NCBI RefSeq assembly: GCF_030816725.1
Contig: NZ_JAUSYG010000001.1
Coordinates: 1,612,001 to 1,676,000 of the forward strand
Length of the DNA stretch: 64,000 nt
Source: Pseudarthrobacter defluvii
GTDB lineage: Bacteria; Actinomycetota; Actinomycetes; Actinomycetales; Micrococcaceae
Direction: 5' to 3'
Both the position numbers and the translations under genes were made by a program. The notes beneath the pieces were generated by a model. That model ran no database searches. It had not been told where the DNA came from and saw only the letters and a list, made by a program, of their open reading frames with translations. Shown piece by piece: positions 57,933 through 64,000 of this stretch. Every line of letters begins with the position of its first letter. Within the stretch, counting starts at the first letter, position 1.

Positions 57933-59489
57933 ATGACGGCGCCTGTGCCCGCAACGGGGGAGGTGGCGGCGGCGGGCACTGCCGGAATGGGCAGTGCCGA
58001 GGTGGACAATCCACGCTCACCCCTGCTTGCCGGTTTCGTGGGCTCCCTGTTCATGATGGCCGGATCCATCGGCGTGGGCTGGCTGGCCCCTGTCTCGGAG
58101 CTGCGCCGCGTGCCCCTCTTTATCTGGATGCGCACCGAGGCCCCGGGCGTGGCGCTGTCCATCATCCTGGTGGCCGTGGGTGGCATGCTTCTGGTGCGCG
58201 CGTGGCTGCGGCTCGGCCAGAAAGTCCGTGTGTGGGGTGAACAGGCGCGGAGGGCAACCCTGGCCGCCTTGGTGGCCTGGGGACTGCCCATGGTCTTCAG
58301 CGTGCCGCTGTTCAGCCGGGACGTGTACGCCTACATCGGGCAGGGGCGCCTGATGGTGGAGGGATTCAACCCCTACGAAAACGGCATTTCCGCCCTCTCA
58401 AACTATTTCCAGCTCGGCGCCGACAAGATGTGGACCGAGGCGCCGGTTCCCTACGGGCAGCTCTTCCTGTGGATCGAGCAGTTCGTCGTCTGGGCCACGA
58501 ACGTCCAGCCCGAAGCCTGCGTCATGCTCTTCCGGCTGGTGGCGCTGTCCGGTGTGGTCCTGTGTGTCATCTACATCCCCCGGCTCGCCGACCTGCACGG
58601 CGTCAACCCGCACCGGGCCCTCTGGCTCACGGTGGCAAACCCGCTCTTCCTGACCAACTTCATCGCCAGCGTCCATAACGATGCCCTGATGATCGGGTTG
58701 GCGCTGGCGGGGCTGTATTACTCCGCGACCCGGCGGCAGGTCCGCGGGATCGTGCTGGTGACTCTCTCCATCGCGGTGAAGCCCATCACCCTCATCTTCC
58801 TGCCGTTCATCGGCCTGCTGTGGGCGGGCCAGCACGCGGGGTGGCTGCGGAAAATGGGCTTCTGGGCGCTCACGGCCGGCCTGAGCCTGGCGCTCCTGAC
58901 CGCGATGAGCATGGTCAACGGTTTCGGGTTCGGCTGGATCAGCGGCCTTTCAGCGCCGGGCAGCATTTCCATCTGGTACGCCCCCGTCGGTTTGCTTGGC
59001 ATGGTGGTTGGCTCCCTGGCCAACGCCTTGGGCTTCGACGGGTCGGTGCCCGCCGGCTGGGTGTTCGACGCCGGGAAGCTGCTAGCCGTGGGCATCGTCG
59101 CCTGGCAGATCCTCAAGGGGGACTATGACCGGCTGATGCGCCGGCTTACGCTCGCCCTGGCCGCAGTGGTGCTGCTGGCCCCCATCATCCAGTCCTGGTA
59201 CGTGGTCTGGCTGATTCCGCTTTTCGCCGTGACCGGCATCCGCAACGACTGGCAGGTCAAGGCGCTGTACTTTGTGGTGTCGTTCTTCATGATCTACGCC
59301 ATTTCAGACCAGCTGGACGTCTTCCCCTACCTCCAGACCCAGGACCTGGGCTTCGCGCTGGCCCTGGCCCGGGTCGCTGCGGCACTGACGGCCCTCCTGT
59401 TTGCCCTGTACCTGATCTTCTGGGATCCCGGCACCCGCCGGCTGTTCCGCAAGACCCACGAGCCCGTCGTCGAACGCCCGGTGCTCTAG
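57933..59489 (+). CDS. Polyprenol-phosphomannose-dependent mannosyltransferase, MptB-like
   Basis: A 518-aa membrane protein with about 12-13 TM segments of the GT-C glycosyltransferase class. The luminal loop SRDVYAYIGQGRLMVEGFNPY has the conserved acidic residue, followed by WTEAPVPYGQLF. These are hallmarks of the alpha-1,6-mannopyranosyltransferase MptB family, which extends lipomannan or related mannan. I chose ATG at 57933; a TTG four or five codons upstream behind AAGAAGA is possible. The acceptor in this organism is unknown. Confidence 0.85.
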   Translation: MTAPVPATGEVAAAGTAGMGSAEVDNPRSPLLAGFVGSLFMMAGSIGVGWLAPVSELRRVPLFIWMRTEAPGVALSIILVAVGGMLLVRAWLRLGQKVRVWGEQARRATLAALVAWGLPMVFSVPLFSRDVYAYIGQGRLMVEGFNPYENGISALSNYFQLGADKMWTEAPVPYGQLFLWIEQFVVWATNVQPEACVMLFRLVALSGVVLCVIYIPRLADLHGVNPHRALWLTVANPLFLTNFIASVHNDALMIGLALAGLYYSATRRQVRGIVLVTLSIAVKPITLIFLPFIGLLWAGQHAGWLRKMGFWALTAGLSLALLTAMSMVNGFGFGWISGLSAPGSISIWYAPVGLLGMVVGSLANALGFDGSVPAGWVFDAGKLLAVGIVAWQILKGDYDRLMRRLTLALAAVVLLAPIIQSWYVVWLIPLFAVTGIRNDWQVKALYFVVSFFMIYAISDQLDVFPYLQTQDLGFALALARVAAALTALLFALYLIFWDPGTRRLFRKTHEPVVERPVL

Positions 59490-60208
59490 CGGCCGCCAGC
59501 GTCGCGGCCGGCGGTGAGCCGGCGCAGGGCTTCCTTCCTGGACAGCGGGCTCATGTCCTCCCGGTGCCTGGCGACGAACGCCTCCACCCACTCCGGCGCC
59601 GTCTTGGCGTATTCGCGCAGCGCCCAGCCGATCGCCTTCCGGATGAAGAATTCCCGGTCTGGAAGGCTCGGCTCGATGACGGCGGCGAGCAGCTGGGTGT
59701 CGGTGGCCTCCTTGGCCCGAAGCTGCGAGGTGATGGCGGCCCTGCGGATCCAGAAGTCCGGATCGCTGCTCCACTGCCTGAGGACCCGGGACATCTCGTC
59801 GGGATGCGCCAGCAGCAGACCGCAGATCCGGCCGGACACGCCGTCGGCGAAATCCCACCAGGCACCGGTCCGGATGATTTCCTCGTAGACCGGCAGCATG
59901 TCCAGGTCCGCGGCCACCGTCCGGTGGGCCGTCAGGTCAATGGCCGCATAGCGTTCCTCCCGGCAGGTGGAACTGCGCCACAGCTCCAGCACCGTGGCGC
60001 GCAGCCGCCCGGCAGACACCGGCGGAAACTCCCGGGCGGCCCGGGCTGCTATCCGCCGGACGTCCGGAACCCGCACACCCAGCGAGGGGAGCGAGGATTT
60101 CATGTAGGCCTGGGCGCCGGCAGCCCGCGCCGGGTCGGCGAGTTCCCGCAGGGAACCACGGACGGCGGCAATGAGGTCAGGGTCTGCCGTGGTTTCCATG
60201 GCGGCCAC
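59486..60208 (-). CDS. DNA alkylation repair protein, AlkD-like
   Basis: A 240-aa all-helical HEAT-repeat DNA glycosylase of the AlkD family, which excises alkylated purines. It has AYMKSSLPSLGVRVPDVRRI, TGAWWDFADG with the catalytic-region Trp-Asp, DPDFWIRRAAITSQ and FFIRKAIGWALREYAK. The first codon GTG at 60208 lies 7 bases after a GATACT -10 candidate, so the mRNA may be leaderless; an ATG three codons in is the alternative. Convergent with the MptB-like gene by a 4-base overlap. Confidence 0.88.
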   Translation of the reverse strand: MAAMETTADPDLIAAVRGSLRELADPARAAGAQAYMKSSLPSLGVRVPDVRRIAARAAREFPPVSAGRLRATVLELWRSSTCREERYAAIDLTAHRTVAADLDMLPVYEEIIRTGAWWDFADGVSGRICGLLLAHPDEMSRVLRQWSSDPDFWIRRAAITSQLRAKEATDTQLLAAVIEPSLPDREFFIRKAIGWALREYAKTAPEWVEAFVARHREDMSPLSRKEALRRLTAGRDAGGR

Positions 60209-60244
60209 TTTAGCCAGTATCAGCGCGGCGCGTGGGGTACGCTG

Positions 60245-60258
60245 GTGAGCGCTAACAC
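60245..60258. promoter_or_regulatory. LacI-type operator candidate upstream of the aldose epimerase
   Basis: GTGAGCGCTAACAC is a near-palindrome with one mismatch per half and a central CG, the layout of LacI-family sites. It lies 22 bases before the start of the epimerase gene. The neighbouring LacI regulator is the natural candidate. Confidence 0.5.
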
Positions 60259-60279
60259 ATTCTGAAGCAGAGGGAACCC

Positions 60280-61182
60280 ATGCCCGGAACCGAAATCCAC
60301 CTCGCCCACGGACCCTACTCCGCCGTCGTTACCGTCCGCGGGGGAGCGCTGCGCGAACTGCGCCATGGCGAACGGAACCTCGTGGTGGGCTTCGGCCCGG
60401 ATGGAGCGGTTCCGGACTACCGCGGCGTCATCTGCGCGCCCTGGCCAAACCGGCTGGCGGACGGTACCTACACCTACGGCGGAAAGTCCTATGCCGCCGC
60501 CATCAATGAACCGGAACGCGGCTCCGCCCTCCACGGCCTTGCAATCCACGGGACGTGGGAGGTCCAGGAGGCGGTTCCGGAGCGGGCGGTCCTCCGCTGC
60601 CGCATACCCTCGGGCCCCGCCTACCCCGGTGACCTTGACCTTGCCGTCACATACTCCCTGTCGGAGGACGGTCTCCAGGGCACCGTGAACGCGGTCAACA
60701 CGGGCTCCGTTGCCGCACCGTACGGGGTATGCCCCCATCCCTACCTCGTAGCGGGTCCGTCCCCGCTGGATGACTGGTCCCTGGAACTTCCTGCCGCCGC
60801 CTACCTCGAGGTGACGCCGGACCGGCTGCTGCCCGTCGGGATGCGGAAGGTGGACGGGGACGACTTCGACTTCCGTTCCCCCCGGCGGCTGGGGCCGGTC
60901 AAGATCGACCACGCCTTTACCGACATTTCCCGGGACAGCGCCGGCCTGGGCCGGGTTCGCGTGCATGATCCGTCCGGCACGGGAGTGGAACTGGAATGGG
61001 GGCCGGAGTGGCCCTGGGTGCAGGTGCACACCGGGGACAAGCCCGTTGGCCCTGACCGGCTGGGCCTGGCTGTGGAACCCATGACCTGCCCGCCGGATGC
61101 CCTGCATTCGGGAACGGACCTGGTGCACCTGCAGCCGGGCCAGTCGCACGCTGCGAGCTGGACCATCCGCGCTCTGGCCTAG
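60280..61182 (+). CDS. Aldose 1-epimerase family protein
   Basis: A 300-aa beta-sandwich protein of the galactose mutarotase family, which interconverts sugar anomers. It shows NRLADGTYTYGG, ALHGLAIHGTWEV (catalytic histidine), CPHPYLVAG (second histidine) and EPMTCPPDALHSG (catalytic glutamate). It is not the classical GalM but the shorter paralogue common in sugar clusters. It overlaps the convergent esterase by 4 bases. Confidence 0.88.
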   Translation: MPGTEIHLAHGPYSAVVTVRGGALRELRHGERNLVVGFGPDGAVPDYRGVICAPWPNRLADGTYTYGGKSYAAAINEPERGSALHGLAIHGTWEVQEAVPERAVLRCRIPSGPAYPGDLDLAVTYSLSEDGLQGTVNAVNTGSVAAPYGVCPHPYLVAGPSPLDDWSLELPAAAYLEVTPDRLLPVGMRKVDGDDFDFRSPRRLGPVKIDHAFTDISRDSAGLGRVRVHDPSGTGVELEWGPEWPWVQVHTGDKPVGPDRLGLAVEPMTCPPDALHSGTDLVHLQPGQSHAASWTIRALA

Positions 61183-61955
61183 TTGGAGGTGGCCGCGGCG
61201 GCTCCGGCGCGGGTCTCCGTCCACCCGGCACGCTCCAGCCAGGCCGCGCACAATGCGCTCCACTGCTCCGGACCGGTTTCACCGGCGGCAAGTCCCAGTC
61301 CGTGCCGTCCCTGCGGGAAGACATGGAGTTCGGCTGAAACGCCGGCGGCAAACAGCGCGCCGGCGTAGTTCAGGCTGTTGCTCACCGGTACGGCGTCGTC
61401 GTCGGCGGTGTGCCAGAGGAACGCCGGCGGCGTCCCGGGCGTGACGTTCCGTTCCGCCGACAGGGCCGCCAGGAGGTCCGACGGCGGTGCGTCGCCAAGG
61501 AGGTTCGCCACGGATCCCTGGTGCGTTTCGTGCGTCAGTGACACCACGGGGTAACACAGCACCGAAAGGTCGGGGACCGCCGCGGGAAGGTCCAGTTCCG
61601 GGTTTCCCGTGGCCGCTGCGGTGCTCAGGGTTGCGGCCAGGTGCCCGCCGGCCGAGAATCCCAGGACGCCGACCCGTTCGGGGTCCACGGCGAGCCCGTG
61701 CCGGCCGCTCCGGATGTGGAGCATGGCTCCCTTGGCATCTTCCAGGGGTGCCGGGTGCCGGTCCGGGGCTACCCGATAGCGGAGGACGAAGGCATGGATG
61801 CCGAGGGAAGCGAGCCATTCGGCCACGGGTTCGGCTTCATGGTCGGCCTGGCGGGCATACCCCCCGCCCGGCAGGACCAGGATTGCCGGCCGGGCTTCGG
61901 CGGCTCCGCCGGCTTCGTGGCGGGCGGGAACTGCGGTAAGTCCTGGCGGCGTCAT
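61179..61955 (-). CDS. Alpha/beta hydrolase, acetylesterase (BD-FAE) type
   Basis: A 258-aa esterase: oxyanion ILVLPGGGYARQADHEAEPV, nucleophile serine in GFSAGGHLAATLS, aspartate in HTADDDAVPVSNS and histidine in FPQGRHGLGLAA. The family includes acetyl-xylan and other sugar acetylesterases. No signal peptide is seen, so it is probably cytoplasmic. Its ATG overlaps the LacI stop, so both genes are co-translated. A sugar-ester substrate is inferred. Confidence 0.85.
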   Translation of the reverse strand: MTPPGLTAVPARHEAGGAAEARPAILVLPGGGYARQADHEAEPVAEWLASLGIHAFVLRYRVAPDRHPAPLEDAKGAMLHIRSGRHGLAVDPERVGVLGFSAGGHLAATLSTAAATGNPELDLPAAVPDLSVLCYPVVSLTHETHQGSVANLLGDAPPSDLLAALSAERNVTPGTPPAFLWHTADDDAVPVSNSLNYAGALFAAGVSAELHVFPQGRHGLGLAAGETGPEQWSALCAAWLERAGWTETRAGAAAATSN

Positions 61956-63034
61956 CAGGCTGCCGCTTCCGTGCTGCGCCGCAGCGTGACCTCGCCGCTG
62001 ATGCCACCGGGGAGGGCGTCTTCCGCCTCCCCGCTGTTCTGCTGGGGGCCTGTAGCGCGGGTGGCCAGGCGTCCGATGTCTTCCAGCGGCAGGCGGACGG
62101 TGGAAAGGGCGGGCCGGAAGTCCCGCAGGGTTTCGATGTCGTCGAAGCCGGCGATCGCGGCGTCGCGGGGGATGCGAAGCCCCTCCGCCCGGAGGGCTGC
62201 TGCTGCCCCGATGGCCATCACGTCATTGACGGCGAAAATACAGAGTTTCGGTGCCGCGCTCCCTCCGGACTGGGCCGCCTTGATCCGTCCGGCCAGTTGG
62301 AGCCCGGCTTCAAATCCGCCGGACCGGTTGAATCCGGTCCGCATGACGTCAGCCTCCGGCCGCCCGGCCCGCTGAAGTCCCTCCTGGAAGCCGCGCACCC
62401 GGTCATCGGAGGTCAGGAGTCCCTCCGGTCCGCCCACGATAACGAAGTCGCCGTCCCACTCTGCCGCAAGTTCCGTGGCCAGCTGGCCGGCGAGCTCCTG
62501 GTTGGGGACTTTCACCACGTGGTAGCCCTCCTCGGCCGAGGCGCCGACCACGGGATGTCCCACCACAGCCACCCTGCCGCCGTTCCGGCAGTACCGGTCA
62601 AGTTCCGCGGCCAGTTCGGCGTTGCCGTCCTGGTCTTCGGTCCGGCAGGAGCGGGATCCGGCAATCACGATCGAGTCTGCCCGGCGCGCGGCGAAGGCCG
62701 CCACCGCTTCCTTTTCCTCCGCCGGCCCGCCTCCCGTGGTGGCCAGCAGCACCATCTTGCGCTGTTCCCGGGCGGCTTCCTGAACGCCCCGCGCGATGGC
62801 GGCAAAGTAAGGGTCCGCGATGTCATGGACGATCAGGCCGATCAGTCCGGAGCTGGATTTCGCCAACCCCTGGGCCTGGGCATTCGGGATGTAGCCAAGT
62901 GAGTCCGCGGCCTGCCGAACGCGCTCGGCAATGTCCTTGCCGGGCTTGCGGGCCGAGCCGTTCAGTACGCGTGAGGCTGTGGCGGGGGAGACGCCGGCAA
63001 GGCGCGCCACCTCGGTAAGGGTACTTGCAGCCAC
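61955..63034 (-). CDS. LacI-family transcriptional regulator
   Basis: A 359-aa repressor: N-terminal LacI helix-turn-helix (LTEVARLAGVSPATASRVLN) followed by a hinge and a periplasmic-binding-like sugar domain (GLIVHDIADPYFAAIARG, AVNDVMAIGAAAAL, IAGFDDIETL). I chose GTG at 63034 behind CAGGAG at 5 bases; the longer frame lacks a ribosome site. It forms an operon with the esterase and is divergent from the oxidoreductase. Two operators lie in its 168-base upstream gap, one on its own -35, which suggests self-repression. Confidence 0.93.
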   Translation of the reverse strand: MAASTLTEVARLAGVSPATASRVLNGSARKPGKDIAERVRQAADSLGYIPNAQAQGLAKSSSGLIGLIVHDIADPYFAAIARGVQEAAREQRKMVLLATTGGGPAEEKEAVAAFAARRADSIVIAGSRSCRTEDQDGNAELAAELDRYCRNGGRVAVVGHPVVGASAEEGYHVVKVPNQELAGQLATELAAEWDGDFVIVGGPEGLLTSDDRVRGFQEGLQRAGRPEADVMRTGFNRSGGFEAGLQLAGRIKAAQSGGSAAPKLCIFAVNDVMAIGAAAALRAEGLRIPRDAAIAGFDDIETLRDFRPALSTVRLPLEDIGRLATRATGPQQNSGEAEDALPGGISGEVTLRRSTEAAA

Positions 63035-63075
63035 TGCATCTCCTGGTGATTGGTAGGGGCTCAAAAGCTAAGGAC

Positions 63076-63104
63076 ATTATGGCAGTCCAAACTACTTCCG
63101 GAAA
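63076..63104 (-). promoter_or_regulatory. Putative promoter of the LacI-esterase operon
   Basis: On the minus strand CATAAT (63076-63081) follows a TTTCCG -35 region at 17 bases. The -35 overlaps the operator at 63100-63113, as expected for self-repression. Confidence 0.5.
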
Positions 63105-63113
63105 GCGCTTGCC
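63100..63113. promoter_or_regulatory. LacI-type operator candidate 1 (GGAAAGCGCTTGCC)
   Basis: A near-palindrome with central CG and one mismatched pair, the LacI/cre-like consensus. It overlaps the LacI gene promoter. Confidence 0.65.
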
Positions 63114-63146
63114 AACTGGAACCGCGCCGTGCATGATTGAAGCAGC

Positions 63147-63162
63147 GGGAACGCGCTTTCCC
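63147..63162. promoter_or_regulatory. LacI-type operator candidate 2 (GGGAACGCGCTTTCCC)
   Basis: A 16-base near-palindrome with central CG, 41 bases before the oxidoreductase start and 34 bases after candidate 1. Placed to control the plus-strand gene. Confidence 0.65.
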
Positions 63163-63202
63163 GAACAGCTTCAGTACACTGCTCACTCACCGTGGAGGAC
63201 AC

Positions 63203-64000
63203 ATGGGCTTCGAAACGAAAACGATCCGCATCGCCATGAACGGCATCACCGGCCGGATGGGGTACCGCCAGCACCTGCTGCGTTCCATCCTGCCCATCCG
63301 CGACGCTGGGGGCTTCACCCTCGAAGACGGCACGCGTGTGCAGGTGGAACCCATCCTGGTGGGCCGCAACGAGGCCAAGATCCGCGAGCTGGCGGAAAAG
63401 CACAAGGTCTCTGAATGGACCACCGACCTCGATGCCGTCATCGAAGACCCCACTGTCGACGTCGTTTTTGACGCCTCCATGACCAGCTTGCGCGCCGCCA
63501 CCCTCAAGAAGGCCATGCTGGCCGGCAAGCACATCTTTACCGAGAAGCCCACGGCGGAAACGCTGGACGAGGCCATCGAGCTGGCCCGGATCGGCAAGGA
63601 GGCCGGCGTTACCGCGGGCGTCGTCCATGACAAGCTTTACCTCCCCGGCCTGGTCAAGCTCCGCCGCCTGGTGGACGAAGGCTTCTTCGGCCGCATCCTC
63701 TCCATCCGCGGTGAATTCGGCTACTGGGTCTTCGAAGGCGACATCCAGGCGGCCCAGCGCCCGTCCTGGAACTACCGCAAGGAAGACGGCGGCGGAATGA
63801 CCACCGATATGTTCTGCCACTGGAACTATGTCCTCGAAGGCATCATCGGGAAGGTCAAGAGCGTCAACGCCAAGACGGCCACCCACATCCCGGCACGCTG
63901 GGACGAAGCAGGCAAGGAATACAAGGCCACGGCGGATGACGCCTCCTACGGCATCTTCGAGCTCGAGACCCCGGGCGGCGACGAAGTCATCGGCCAGATC
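63203..64000 (+). CDS. Gfo/Idh/MocA family oxidoreductase, N-terminal part (runs off the window)
   Basis: The frame is open for 266 codons to the window end. The ATG is preceded by GTGGAGGA. It has an N-terminal NAD(P)-binding fold (RIAMNGITGRMGYRQ, VVFDASMTSLR), EKPTAETLDEAIELA with the EKP motif, and GVVHDKLYLPGLVKLRRL. The GMTTDMFCHW segment carries the substrate-domain catalytic histidine region. The family oxidises sugars, inositols or their derivatives; the substrate is unknown. It is the likely target of the divergent LacI regulator. Confidence 0.92.
   Translation, partial: MGFETKTIRIAMNGITGRMGYRQHLLRSILPIRDAGGFTLEDGTRVQVEPILVGRNEAKIRELAEKHKVSEWTTDLDAVIEDPTVDVVFDASMTSLRAATLKKAMLAGKHIFTEKPTAETLDEAIELARIGKEAGVTAGVVHDKLYLPGLVKLRRLVDEGFFGRILSIRGEFGYWVFEGDIQAAQRPSWNYRKEDGGGMTTDMFCHWNYVLEGIIGKVKSVNAKTATHIPARWDEAGKEYKATADDASYGIFELETPGGDEVIGQI

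Overview
The window is chromosomal DNA of a high-GC actinobacterium. Codon use is strongly GC-biased, GTG and TTG starts are frequent, and the gene order is actinobacterial. A Micrococcaceae member close to Arthrobacter or Pseudarthrobacter fits best; this is inferred from gene order and protein character, not from a search. There are 62 protein genes (one cut at each end), tRNA-Val, tRNA-His and the RNase P RNA. I saw no CRISPR array, insertion sequence, integrase of a mobile element or prophage. Intergenic gaps are short and many genes overlap by 4 bases.

Layout. 1-17.7 kb: the rnc-mutM-smc-ftsY-amtB-glnK-ffh backbone known from other actinobacteria, with three insertions. A complete oleA-oleBC-oleD cluster for long-chain head-to-head olefins sits between mutM and smc, an MFS exporter after ftsY, and a divergent glucose-6-phosphate dehydrogenase paralogue where glnD is often found. 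17.8-23.2 kb: a hydrolase, thiC under a TPP riboswitch, an amidohydrolase, a ring-cleavage-type dioxygenase and a small unknown gene. 23.3-33.1 kb: ribosome, RNA-processing and secretion genes (rpsP-khpA-rimM-trmD-rplS-lepB-lepB-rnhB), then a DUF2469 gene, yraN, comM, dprA and xerC. 33.3-42 kb: a DUF3145 gene, the FAS II operon fabD-fabH-acpP-fabF with its PucR-type regulator, and aceE. 42.3-44.4 kb: DUF3052 protein, AhpE-like peroxiredoxin, sirtuin and tRNA-Val. 44.4-49.6 kb: DUF6504-like protein, GntR regulator divergent from gnd, cysE-cysK and msrA. 49.7-57.8 kb: Nif3-like protein, coiled-coil protein, yaaA, rnpB, tspO, GapB-type gap, a secreted HNH nuclease, def, tRNA-His and orn. 57.9-64 kb: an MptB-like mannosyltransferase, an AlkD-like glycosylase, and a small sugar locus (aldose epimerase, esterase, LacI regulator, Gfo/Idh/MocA oxidoreductase) with three LacI-type operator candidates.

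How parts work together. aceE makes acetyl-CoA close to the FAS II operon, which supplies the acyl chains that OleA condenses. Ffh and FtsY form the SRP targeting pair, and two tandem signal peptidases act downstream of export. gnd and the G6PDH paralogue belong to the oxidative pentose phosphate route, and the GapB-type enzyme is probably gluconeogenic.

The most useful second-look items are the ole cluster, a thiC start codon that a naive call places inside the riboswitch, a perfect terminator-like hairpin inside the first codons of a signal peptidase gene, the missing glnD, and several palindromic operator candidates next to regulators.
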